Of a DNA stretch of 25,597 bases, positions 6,958 through 14,462 are shown piece by piece (the first letter of the stretch is position 1; every line of letters begins with the position of its first letter). The notes under the pieces are model-generated. The model was not told where the DNA came from, made no database searches, and worked only from the letters and a program-made list of their open reading frames with translations. The translations under genes were made by a program, and so were the position numbers. Source of the DNA: CAJCIY01 sp036379355 (GTDB lineage Bacteria > Actinomycetota > Actinomycetes > Mycobacteriales > CAJCIY01); assembly GCA_036379355.1 (NCBI GenBank), contig DASVGV010000113.1, positions 1 to 25,597 on the forward strand, read 5' to 3'.

Positions 6958-7491
6958 TCAGCTCTGATTGAAAAAGCCGCTCTCGGCGATCCGCGCCTTG
7001 TCCTCCGCGGAGACCTCGACATTGCTCGGGGACAGCAGGAACACCTTGTTGGTGACCCGTTCGATGGACCCGCGCAGACCGAAGATCAGCCCCGCCGCGA
7101 AGTCGACGAGCCGCTTCGCGTCCGCGTCGTCCATGTCGGTGAGGTTGATGATGACCGGAGTTCCCTCGCGGAAGTGCTCACCGATGATGCGAGCCTCGTT
7201 GTACGTGCTCGGCTGCAGAGTCGTGATCCGGTACGGATCGGTGACGGCCGCCGCCGCGGCAGTCGCCGTCACCCGCGTCACGCGCGGTTCGTCGTGCGCC
7301 ACCGACAGGGATGTGCGCCGGACGGACTCGCTGCGCGCATGGTCACGGACGGACACCGGCGCCTGGCTCTGTCCCCGGGTGACCGCAGGCTCCTCGTAGC
7401 CGTCGTCGTACCCGTCGTCGTAGAACTCGTCCTGCTCGTCGGCATCGACGAGCCCCAGATACAGCGCCATGTTGCGCAGCCGTCCCGCCAT
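6958..7491 (-). CDS. sepF: SepF, FtsZ membrane anchor
   Basis: SepF tethers FtsZ to the membrane and bundles or curves it; actinobacteria lack FtsA, so it is the main anchor. The 177-residue protein has an N-terminal amphipathic helix typical of the family (MAGRLRNMALYLGLVD). An acidic/Tyr-rich linker (DEFYDDGYDDGYEEP, about 21-35) and a Ser/Arg/Ala linker follow. The C-terminal SepF (DUF552) domain at about 88-165 contains VIINLTDMDDADAKRLVDFAAG and ends with LLSPSNVEVS. The ATG at 7491 has no Shine-Dalgarno sequence, but TAGCAT ends 7 nt before it, which suggests a leaderless mRNA. It lies between yggS and yggT as expected. Confidence 0.96.
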   Translation of the reverse strand: MAGRLRNMALYLGLVDADEQDEFYDDGYDDGYEEPAVTRGQSQAPVSVRDHARSESVRRTSLSVAHDEPRVTRVTATAAAAAVTDPYRITTLQPSTYNEARIIGEHFREGTPVIINLTDMDDADAKRLVDFAAGLIFGLRGSIERVTNKVFLLSPSNVEVSAEDKARIAESGFFNQS

Positions 7492-7498
7492 GCGGTCG

Positions 7499-7504
7499 AT
7501 GCTA
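7499..7504 (-). promoter_or_regulatory. Possible leaderless -10 box for sepF
   Basis: TAGCAT on the minus strand fits TANNNT and is separated by exactly 7 nt (7492-7498) from the A of the sepF ATG. That spacing would place the transcription start on the start codon. No -35 match was found at 7522-7527, and no Shine-Dalgarno sequence precedes sepF. Leaderless transcripts of this kind are common in actinobacteria. Confidence 0.5.
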
Positions 7505-7544
7505 ACCGAGAGCGACGGTGGTACGCGCCCACGACGCGCCCTCT

Positions 7545-8213
7545 TCAGCGGAGGGCGCGGGCGCCGAACAACGCCGTCCCCACCCGTACCAGGGTGGCGC
7601 CCTCGGCGACCGCGGCCTCCAGGTCGGCGGACATGCCGGCCGATATCTCGCCGGCCGCCGGGTGCTCGCGCCGCAGGTCGTCCGCGATCGCCTGCAGCCG
7701 CGCGAACTGCGGACGGGCGGGCCGGCCCGGAACGGCGACCGCCATCACCCCGGCGAGGCGCAGGCGGGGTTCGTCGGCGACGCGCGCGGCGAGGGGGAGG
7801 ACCTCCCGCGGATCGGCGCCGCCCCGTTCCGGGTCGCCGTCGAGAGTCACCTGGACCAGGACCGAGAGCGGAGCGCCGCTCCCGGCACCCCGAGCCAACA
7901 ACGGGACGAGCTCGGCGCGGTCGAGGGAGTGGACCCAGGCCGCCGTCGCGGCGACGGCGCGCGCCTTGTTGCGCTGCAGGCGCCCGACGAAGTGCCAGCG
8001 AACCCCGTCGACGGCGGCCGCCTTGACACCGAGCTCCTGCGCGCGGCTCTCCCCGAAGTCGACCTGTCCCGCAGCGACGAGGTCGCGCACCCGCTCCACC
8101 GGCTGCAGCTTCGACACCGCGACCAGCCGCACGTCCGACGGAGGTCGGCCGGCTGCACGGGCCGCCGCATCGATGCGGGCCCGGACGGCGGCCAGCCGCT
8201 CGGCCGCGGTCAC
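7545..8213 (-). CDS. YggS/PROSC family pyridoxal-phosphate homeostasis protein
   Basis: A fold-type III PLP-binding protein of 222 residues, a single TIM barrel without a known catalytic reaction; the family buffers PLP and affects amino acid and keto acid balance. The PLP lysine is K35 in VRLVAVSK. Other family motifs are FGESRAQEL (normally FGENRVQEL), WHFVGRLQRNK (about 73-83), HSLDR, and the C-terminal SAGMSADLEAAVAEGATLVRVGTALFG phosphate-binding region. The GTG start at 8213 is only 2 nt after the ftsZ stop, so translation is probably coupled to ftsZ. In most actinobacteria the laccase-domain gene pgeF/ylmD lies between ftsZ and yggS; here it is missing. Confidence 0.95.
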   Translation of the reverse strand: MTAAERLAAVRARIDAAARAAGRPPSDVRLVAVSKLQPVERVRDLVAAGQVDFGESRAQELGVKAAAVDGVRWHFVGRLQRNKARAVAATAAWVHSLDRAELVPLLARGAGSGAPLSVLVQVTLDGDPERGGADPREVLPLAARVADEPRLRLAGVMAVAVPGRPARPQFARLQAIADDLRREHPAAGEISAGMSADLEAAVAEGATLVRVGTALFGARALR

Positions 8214-8215
8214 CG

Positions 8216-9406
8216 CTATTTCAGGAAGTCGGGGACGTCGAGCTCGTCGTCGTCGTCGAACACCACGGTGCGCCGGTCCGGGCGCGGGGTGGGTCGCGGG
8301 GTCGCGCGCGGGGTCGCGACTGCCTCGGCCGCAGCCGGCTGCTCCGACGCGGGCGCCGCGACGCCGTCGTCCTCGAAGACGTGGGTGACGACCGGAGCGG
8401 GGGTGGGAGACGGCGCGACGCGGGTCGCGGGCCGGGGCCGCTCGGTGCGTACGGCGGGCGCGTTGCTGTCGAACCCGGCTGCGATGACCGTGACGCGGAC
8501 CTCGTCGCCCAGCGCGTCGTCGATGACGGTACCGAAGATGACGTTGGCGTCCTGGTGCGCCGCGTCGGTGATGAGCTCGGCCGCAGCGTTGATCTCGAAC
8601 AGGCCCAGATCGCTGCCGCCGGCAATGGAGATGAGGACGCCGTGCGCGCCTTCCATGCTCGCCTCCAGCAGCGGACTGGCGACCGCCATACCCGCGGCCG
8701 TTGCGGCGCGATCCTCGCCGCGCGCGTTCCCGATGCCCATCAGCGCCGTGCCCGCGCCGGCCATCACCGTCTTGACGTCGGCGAAGTCGAGGTTGATCAG
8801 GCCCGGGGTCGTGATCAGGTCCGTGATCCCCTGGACACCGGACAGCAGCACCTGGTCGGCCGACGAGAACGCCTCGAGGACCGAGACGTTCTGCTCGCTG
8901 ACCTCCAGCAGGCGGTCGTTCGGGATCACGATGAGGGTGTCGACCTCGGCGCGGAGGTTGGTGACCCCCTGCTCGGCCTGCTCGGCGCGCCGCCGGCCCT
9001 CGAAACGGAACGGTCGCGTGACCACACCGATAGTCAGGGCTCCGATGCCGCGGGCCACGTTCGCGACGACCGGCGCCCCGCCCGTGCCGGTGCCGCCGCC
9101 CTCACCAGCGGTGACGAAGACCATGTCGGCGCCCTTGAGCACCTCCTCGATCTCCTCGCGGTGGTCCTCGGCCGCCTGCCGACCGACCTCCGGATCCGCG
9201 CCGGCGCCCAGACCGCGCGTCAGCTCCCGACCGATGTCGAGCTTGACGTCGGCATCGCTCATGAGCAGTGCCTGGGCGTCGGTGTTCACCGCGATGAACT
9301 CGACGCCCTTCAGCCCCGCCTCGATCATCCGGTTCACGGCGTTCACGCCGCCACCGCCGATGCCGACCACCTTGATGACGGCCAGATAGTTCTGCGGAGC
9401 GGGCAC
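8216..9406 (-). CDS. ftsZ: Cell division protein FtsZ
   Basis: Tubulin-like GTPase that forms the division ring; 396 residues, normal length. N-terminal KVVGIGGGGVNAVNRMI (12-28), GTP-binding signature GGGTGTG (103-109), sugar/phosphate contacts around VVTRPFRFEG (128-137), and the catalytic T7 loop NLDFADV (205-211) are all present. A variable Pro/Thr/Ala linker (about 318-380) leads to the conserved C-terminal peptide DELDVPDFLK (387-396), which binds SepF and FtsW. The start is GTG at 9406; the Shine-Dalgarno sequence AGAGG is 7 nt upstream. A probable dedicated promoter is at 9560-9589. ftsQ, the usual upstream neighbour, is absent. Confidence 0.99.
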   Translation of the reverse strand: MPAPQNYLAVIKVVGIGGGGVNAVNRMIEAGLKGVEFIAVNTDAQALLMSDADVKLDIGRELTRGLGAGADPEVGRQAAEDHREEIEEVLKGADMVFVTAGEGGGTGTGGAPVVANVARGIGALTIGVVTRPFRFEGRRRAEQAEQGVTNLRAEVDTLIVIPNDRLLEVSEQNVSVLEAFSSADQVLLSGVQGITDLITTPGLINLDFADVKTVMAGAGTALMGIGNARGEDRAATAAGMAVASPLLEASMEGAHGVLISIAGGSDLGLFEINAAAELITDAAHQDANVIFGTVIDDALGDEVRVTVIAAGFDSNAPAVRTERPRPATRVAPSPTPAPVVTHVFEDDGVAAPASEQPAAAEAVATPRATPRPTPRPDRRTVVFDDDDELDVPDFLK

Positions 9407-9503
9407 GAGCGGACCTCTCGCTTGGGTCGCTGACGTACGGACATCCCCCTGCGACCCGTCGGCGGTGCGGGGAAGGCATCGCCGTCACGGCCGCGAGCGG
9501 GCA

Positions 9504-9543
9504 AACCCTCAACGTCAACCAGACGGTTACAGTTATGTCAACC
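9504..9543 (-). promoter_or_regulatory. AT-richer repeat element in the ftsZ leader
   Basis: A 40-nt stretch of unusually low GC on the minus strand contains TTGACA (9536-9541) and TTGACG (9513-9518), both within a GGTTGAC repeat, and ends with TTGAGGGTT. The GGTT...AACC ends of the first half form an imperfect dyad. No -10 box is found at 16-18 nt from either TTGAC. From memory, a similar element precedes ftsZ in other actinomycetes, where it lies near ftsZ promoters. It could be a second promoter or a regulator site. Confidence 0.5.
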
Positions 9544-9559
9544 TGTAGTGCTGAGCGAC

Positions 9560-9589
9560 ACCGTAGAGAGCCGGTCGAGGGACGGTCAA
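9560..9589 (-). promoter_or_regulatory. Probable ftsZ promoter
   Basis: A -35 box TTGACC (9584-9589) and a -10 box TACGGT (9560-9565) are separated by 18 nt on the minus strand. Transcription would start near 9552, giving a leader of about 145 nt that includes the GGTTGAC element. The promoter sits in the 264-bp gap between murB and ftsZ. Confidence 0.6.
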
Positions 9590-9670
9590 GCGCTGCCGTT
9601 CGGACCCCGCACGGACCGCCGAAGGGACGCCGCAGCGGACGCCGACCGGTCGAGCGCCGCGCCCGGCAGA

Positions 9671-10648
9671 TCAGCCGGAGAACGACCCGACGAGGCGTAC
9701 CTCCGGTTCGAGAACCACGCCGCTCGCGTCCGCAACCGTCGCGCGCACGTGCCCGATCAGCGCGCGGACGTCCGCCGCGGTCGCGAGCAGGCCGCCGTCC
9801 GTGGCGCGCTCGACGACGACGAAGTTCGCGTGCTTGTCGGACACGCGCACGCCTCCGACGCGAAATCCCTTGAGGCCCGCCGCCTCCACGAGGCGGCCGG
9901 CCGAGTCGCCCGGTGGGTTGGTGAACACCGAGCCGCAGTTGCGCTCGCGCAGCGGCTGTGTACGGCGGCGCCACGCTCTCAGCTCGTCGAGATCGGCCCT
10001 GATCGCGGCCGGGTCCGCCGGCGTGAGCGCCCAACGGGCCGCGAGGACGACCGAACGCTCGGGAAGGGCGGAGCGCCGGTAGGCGAACCCGAGGTCGGCC
10101 GCGGCAAGGGTTTCGACCTGGCTGCCGGCAGGCAGGACGACGTCGACGGAGACCAGCCGCGTGGCGACCTCCCCGCCGTGCGCGCCCGCGTTCATGCGTA
10201 CGGATCCGCCTACCGTCGCGGGGATTCCGGCCGCGAACTCCAAGCCGGCCAGGCCTTCGGTAGCAAGCCACGCCGCGAGCGCCGGCATGGCCGCACCGGC
10301 GCCCGCCTCGGCGATGTCGCCGTCTCGGCGCAGCCATTTCAGCCCCGCGCCGAGCTTGACGACGACGGCATCGATGCCGGCGTCGGCGACGAGCGTGTTG
10401 CTGCCCTTTCCGAGGACGAAGACCGGCAGGTCCGCGCTGTCCGTACCGGCGAGCGCACGGGCAAACACCGTGGCGTCCTCGACGGTCTGGAGCAGCACGA
10501 AGAGAGCGGCCGCACCACCGACGCCGAGGGTCGTCGACGATCCCAGGCCGTAGTCGCGTACGGGTTGGAGACCTCCTGCCGTACAAGCCTTTTCGAGTGC
10601 ATCCAGGGCGGCCGGGTCGGCGTGCGGCTCCCATGCCGTCGGGATCAC
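9671..10648 (-). CDS. murB: UDP-N-acetylenolpyruvoylglucosamine reductase
   Basis: FAD- and NADPH-dependent reduction of UDP-GlcNAc-enolpyruvate to UDP-MurNAc, the second committed step of peptidoglycan precursor synthesis, in the cytoplasm. The 325-residue protein has the FAD-binding part with VLGKGSNTLVAD (78-89) and GIPATVGGSVRMNAGAHGGE (141-160). The substrate domain has RNCGSVFTNPPGDSAGRLVE with catalytic Ser240, KGFRVGGVRVSDKHANFVV, and the C-terminal VVLEPEVRLVG with catalytic Glu. The GTG start at 10648 overlaps the murC stop by 4 nt (GTGA). It lies where murC-murB-ftsQ is seen in some actinobacteria, but ftsQ does not follow. Confidence 0.97.
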   Translation of the reverse strand: MIPTAWEPHADPAALDALEKACTAGGLQPVRDYGLGSSTTLGVGGAAALFVLLQTVEDATVFARALAGTDSADLPVFVLGKGSNTLVADAGIDAVVVKLGAGLKWLRRDGDIAEAGAGAAMPALAAWLATEGLAGLEFAAGIPATVGGSVRMNAGAHGGEVATRLVSVDVVLPAGSQVETLAAADLGFAYRRSALPERSVVLAARWALTPADPAAIRADLDELRAWRRRTQPLRERNCGSVFTNPPGDSAGRLVEAAGLKGFRVGGVRVSDKHANFVVVERATDGGLLATAADVRALIGHVRATVADASGVVLEPEVRLVGSFSG

Positions 10649-12042
10649 GCCGAACGCTCCCCCAGGCGCGCCAGGATCTCCGGACCGGCCAGGGTCACGT
10701 CTCCCGCGCCGACCGTCATGACCAGATCGCCTGGGGCAGCAAGGCTTGCGACGATCTCTGTCGCCCGGTCCATCGACGGCTCGAAGCGAACGTGCTCGGC
10801 CGCGAGGGGTACGGCACCCGCGACCAGCGCTCCGCTGACACCGGGTACGGGGTCCTCTCTGGCTCCGTAGACCTCCAGCACCACGACCACGTCGGCAAGC
10901 CCCAACGCCTGGCCGAACTCGGCGGCGAAGTAGGCGGTGCGGCTGTACAGGTGCGGCTGGAAGACCACCACCAGCCGGCCGGAACCGGCGACCACACGCG
11001 CCGCGGTGAGCGCCGCAGCGACCTTGGCGGGGTTGTGCGCGTAGTCGTCGAACACGCGCACGCCGCCAGCGGTGCCCTTGAGCTCCATGCGGCGACGGGC
11101 CCCGGTGAACCCGGCCAGCCCGTCGGCGAGGCCGGCGAAGGGCAACCCCAAGCCGATGCCGGTCAGCACGGCCGCCGCGGAGTCGAGGGCGTTGTGCACG
11201 CCCACGACCGCGAGATCGACCACTCCGAGCCGCGTACCGCGCAGATGTGCGACGTACGAGGTGCCGTCGGGACGGACCGACACGTCGCGCAACTGCAGGT
11301 CCGCGTCCGCGGCCCGGCCGTAGGTCCGCACGTCCACCCCCTGTTCGCGGGCATGCGCAGCCAGCGCTCTCGCCCCGGCATCGTCCGCGCAGGCCACGAG
11401 GAAGCCGTCCGGCGGCAGCTGGCGGGCGAACCCGCGGAACGCCTCGGCGACCGCGTCCGGGCTGCCGTAGTGGTCCAAGTGGTCGGCCTCGATGCTGGTG
11501 ACGATGGCCGCGTGCGGGCGCAGCAGCAGGAAGGACGCGTCGCTCTCGTCGGCCTCGGCGACGAACACCGGCCCGGTCCCCTCGTGGGCGCCGGATCCCG
11601 CCTCGTTCAGGTCTGCACCGATCGCGAAGGACGGATCGGTGTGACAGTGCTGGAGCGCGACCACCAGCATCGACGTCGTCGTCGTCTTGCCGTGCGTCCC
11701 GGCCACCGCGACGCCCGTACGGCCGACCATCAGCTGGGCCAGGGCCTGTGCCCGCGGCAGCACCGGAATGCCCCGCTCACGTGCCGCCACGAGCTCGGGA
11801 TTGCCGGGCCGGATCGCCGACGAGGCGACCACGACGCGCGCGCCGTCCAGGTTCTCCGGCGAGTGACCGACGGCGATGCGAGCACCCAGGGCGCGCAGCG
11901 CGGCCAGAGCCGTGCCGTCCTTCGCGTCGCTGCCGCTGACCCAGGCGCCCCGCGCCAAGAGGATGCGGGCGATGCCGCTCATGCCCGCCCCACCGATACC
12001 GACCAGATGGACCCGATCGAGCGTCGGCGCGTGATCCGTCAC
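10645..12042 (-). CDS. murC: UDP-N-acetylmuramate-L-alanine ligase
   Basis: ATP-dependent addition of L-Ala to UDP-MurNAc; 465 residues, normal for MurC. N-terminal Rossmann motif HLVGIGGAGMSGIA (12-25), ATP loop GTHGKTTTT (115-123), EADESDASFL in the central domain, and FDDYAHNP with HLYSRTAYF in the C-terminal domain identify it as MurC rather than MurD/E/F. The GTG start at 12042 overlaps the murG stop (GTGA), and its stop overlaps murB in the same way, so murG-murC-murB form a coupled block. Confidence 0.98.
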   Translation of the reverse strand: MTDHAPTLDRVHLVGIGGAGMSGIARILLARGAWVSGSDAKDGTALAALRALGARIAVGHSPENLDGARVVVASSAIRPGNPELVAARERGIPVLPRAQALAQLMVGRTGVAVAGTHGKTTTTSMLVVALQHCHTDPSFAIGADLNEAGSGAHEGTGPVFVAEADESDASFLLLRPHAAIVTSIEADHLDHYGSPDAVAEAFRGFARQLPPDGFLVACADDAGARALAAHAREQGVDVRTYGRAADADLQLRDVSVRPDGTSYVAHLRGTRLGVVDLAVVGVHNALDSAAAVLTGIGLGLPFAGLADGLAGFTGARRRMELKGTAGGVRVFDDYAHNPAKVAAALTAARVVAGSGRLVVVFQPHLYSRTAYFAAEFGQALGLADVVVVLEVYGAREDPVPGVSGALVAGAVPLAAEHVRFEPSMDRATEIVASLAAPGDLVMTVGAGDVTLAGPEILARLGERSA

Positions 12043-13133
12043 CCGACCATTCTCGCCCGGCCGCCGGCCACGGCGGTGCGGACCAGGTCCACCAGGGCCG
12101 CGGCCGCATCACTGGTACTGCTGCGGGCGCGGCTGCCCATCCGTGCCAGCGCGTCGGCGTCACCGGTGAGAGGCACCAGCCGGTCCCGGACCCAGTCACC
12201 GTCGAGATCGGCGTCGTCGACGAGCAGACCACCTCCCGCTGCCACGACCGGCTCGGCGTTCAGCCGTTGCTCGCCGTTCCCGATGGGCAGCGGCACGTAG
12301 ACGGCGGGGAGCCCGACGGCGGCCAGCTCGGCGCACGTCATCGCGCCGGCGCGGCAGAGCGCCAGGTCCGCGGCCGCGTATGCGTCCGCCATCCGCTCGA
12401 TGTACGGCAGCACGAGGTGACGGGGGAACGCCGCGACGTCCGCCGCGACGTCCGCCGCGTGCGCCGCCCCGGCGTGGTGCAGAACGAAGACGCCGGCGGC
12501 ATCGAGAGCCGGAGCAGCGGCAACCACGGCGCGGTTGATGCGGCCGGCCCCCTGCGAGCCGCCCGTCACCAGCAGCACCGGGCCCCGGTCGATGCCGAAG
12601 CCGGCCCGCGCGGCCGGCTGCCGGGACCCGCGATCCAGGTGCGCGATCTCGGCGCGGAGCGGGATGCCGAGCACACGGGCGTGCGGCAATCCGCAGCCGG
12701 CGTGCGCGACCGCGACGTACGGCGTGAGCCGCGCCCCCAGCCGGTTGGCGATGCCCGCGCGCGCGTTGGCCTCGTGCACGACGATGGGCACGCGTCGACG
12801 CCGGGCGGCGAGGTAGGCAGGCACGCTCACGTACCCGCCGAAACCGACGACGGCGCAAGGGGTTTCGCGATCCACGACGGCGATGGCCGCTCGGACGGCC
12901 TGCCTCAGCCGCACCGGCACGGTCGCGAGCGCGCGACCGGGTCGGCGCGGCAGCGGCACGCGGGGCACGGTCGCCAACGAGTAGCCGCGGGCCGGGACCA
13001 GCCGGGCCTCGAGCCCGGTCGCGGTTCCGAGCACGACCGGACGGAAGCCCGCCGCCGCGAGCGCGTCGGCGGTCGCGAGCGCGGGCTCCACATGACCGGC
13101 CGTTCCGCCGGCCGCGAGCAGAACGGTCTGCAC
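12039..13133 (-). CDS. murG: Lipid II synthase (UDP-GlcNAc transferase) MurG
   Basis: Transfers GlcNAc from UDP-GlcNAc to lipid I on the inner face of the membrane to make lipid II. The 364-residue GT28 enzyme shows GGTAGHVEPALA (9-20, His14), GFGGYVSVPAYLAA (97-110), HEANARAGIANR (120-131), GGSQGAGRIN (191-200) and the UDP-GlcNAc site CRAGAMTCAELAAVGLPAVYVPLPIGNGEQ. Family members often have HEQN where this one has HEAN. The GTG start at 13133 is 6 nt after the ftsW stop, and the stop overlaps murC. Confidence 0.98.
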   Translation of the reverse strand: MQTVLLAAGGTAGHVEPALATADALAAAGFRPVVLGTATGLEARLVPARGYSLATVPRVPLPRRPGRALATVPVRLRQAVRAAIAVVDRETPCAVVGFGGYVSVPAYLAARRRRVPIVVHEANARAGIANRLGARLTPYVAVAHAGCGLPHARVLGIPLRAEIAHLDRGSRQPAARAGFGIDRGPVLLVTGGSQGAGRINRAVVAAAPALDAAGVFVLHHAGAAHAADVAADVAAFPRHLVLPYIERMADAYAAADLALCRAGAMTCAELAAVGLPAVYVPLPIGNGEQRLNAEPVVAAGGGLLVDDADLDGDWVRDRLVPLTGDADALARMGSRARSSTSDAAAALVDLVRTAVAGGRARMVG

Positions 13134-13139
13134 GGCTGG

Positions 13140-14348
13140 TCAGTGTCGTGCACGGCGGCGCGACCGCCGCGCGGGCACGCCCTTCTCCGTCCGCGCGAAG
13201 GACGCGAGCAGGCCGATCGCGATCATCTCCGGCACGAGCGCCGACCCGCCGAAGGAGATCAGCGGCAGGGGGATTCCGGTGATCGGCAGCACCCCGACGA
13301 CCGCGCCCATGTTGACGACCGCCTGGCCGACGATCCACACCGTGACGGCGGCCGCCGCGAGCCGCACGTACCGCTCGGTCGTCCGCTGCGCGACCCGGAA
13401 CCCGGCGTACCCGAGGACGGCGAACAGACCGATCACGAGCAACGTGCCCAGGAGACCGAGCTCCTCACCGATGATCGCGAAGATGAAGTCGGTGTGAGCG
13501 TTCGGGAGGTAGCCCCATTTCTCGGCCGACGAGCCCAGGCCCTTGCCCCACCAGCCGCCGGCGGCCAAGGCGTAGATCCCTTGCACCGCCTGGTATCCGC
13601 CCTGCTGGGAGTCCCGGAAGGGGTGGAGGAACGACGTGATGCGCGCGAGGCGGTACGGCTCGGCGATCGCCAGCAGCGCGCCGAGAGACAGGATCGACCC
13701 GAGGGTGATGCCGAAGATGCGGCCCGGTGCACCGACGACCCACAGCAGTGTGAACACGATGAGCAGCAGCACGATCGTCGTGCCCATGTCGGGCTCGGCC
13801 ATCACGAGTGCGGCGTAAAGCAGCCCGACGGGAAGAAGCGGCACGACGATGTGCTTCCACTGGCCGAGCAATTTCCACTTGCGGACCAGCACGTCCGCGC
13901 CCCAGATCACCAGCGCGAGCTTGGCGATCTCCGACGGCTGCACGGTGACGCTGCCGACGCCGACCCATCTGGTGGCGCCGTAGGCGGACACGCCGATGCC
14001 CGGGACCAGCACGGCCAGCAGCCCCACGGTGGTGGCCAGCACGAGCGGGTAACCGGCCCGGCGGATGTAGGACAAAGGCAGCCGGGTGGCTGCCACGGCG
14101 AAGGGGGCGCCGATGACGACCCACATCAGCTGCTTCTCGAACAGGGCGTACGAGTTTCCGGACGCCTGGAACGACGAGACACTCGAGGCCGAGAGGACCA
14201 TGACCAGACCCAGGACGATCAGTAGGCCCGCCGATCCGACGACGAGGTAGTACGAGGTCAGGGGCCGGTCGAGGAACCGGGTGCGAGGAGTCGCCACAGC
14301 CCGCAACTGCGGCGCGGCGGCCGCACGACCGAACGGAACGGTCGTCAT
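13140..14348 (-). CDS. ftsW: Septal peptidoglycan glycosyltransferase FtsW (SEDS family)
   Basis: Polymerises lipid II at the septum as partner of FtsI. The 402-residue protein has about ten membrane helices. Motifs are VQPSEIAKLALV (136-147), HPFRDSQQGGYQ with the putative catalytic Asp246, GKGLGSSAEKWGYLPNAHTDFIFAIIGEE (two parts around 268-296), and NMGAVVGVLPITGIPLPLISFGGSA near 346-370. The N-terminus (1-27) and Arg-rich C-terminus are cytoplasmic. The ATG at 14348 has AGGAG 5 nt upstream. It follows mraY by 114 nt; murD, which normally lies between them, is absent. Confidence 0.98.
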   Translation of the reverse strand: MTTVPFGRAAAAPQLRAVATPRTRFLDRPLTSYYLVVGSAGLLIVLGLVMVLSASSVSSFQASGNSYALFEKQLMWVVIGAPFAVAATRLPLSYIRRAGYPLVLATTVGLLAVLVPGIGVSAYGATRWVGVGSVTVQPSEIAKLALVIWGADVLVRKWKLLGQWKHIVVPLLPVGLLYAALVMAEPDMGTTIVLLLIVFTLLWVVGAPGRIFGITLGSILSLGALLAIAEPYRLARITSFLHPFRDSQQGGYQAVQGIYALAAGGWWGKGLGSSAEKWGYLPNAHTDFIFAIIGEELGLLGTLLVIGLFAVLGYAGFRVAQRTTERYVRLAAAAVTVWIVGQAVVNMGAVVGVLPITGIPLPLISFGGSALVPEMIAIGLLASFARTEKGVPARRSRRRARH

Positions 14349-14405
14349 CGCGACTCCTGGCGCCGGGGGAAGCTGTCGTGCGCATCGTCTCCGAGACCGT
14401 GCCCA

Positions 14406-14433
14406 CCCGCCGGGATATCCGCGGCGTGGCGGG
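14406..14433 (-). terminator. Hairpin in the mraY-ftsW gap (weak terminator candidate)
   Basis: CCCGCC (14406-14411) pairs with GGCGGG (14428-14433) around a 16-nt loop containing the palindrome GGATATCC (minus-strand reading). There is no U-run. It lies 30 nt after the mraY stop, exactly where murD would begin in related clusters. It may end or attenuate the upstream transcript, or be a remnant of a rearrangement. Confidence 0.3.
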
Positions 14434-14462
14434 AAGAATTCACCCCGATGATGGCGACAACG

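Noticed and set aside
9102..10634. A long minus-strand frame across murB and the murB-ftsZ gap, considered as ftsQ
   Set aside because: Its product is Arg-rich out-of-frame murB and ftsZ sequence with no membrane anchor or POTRA features.
10645..12042. Possibility that the gene called murC is really murD
   Set aside because: GTHGKTTTT, FDDYAHNP and HLYSRT are MurC signatures, and it is located after murG as murC should be.
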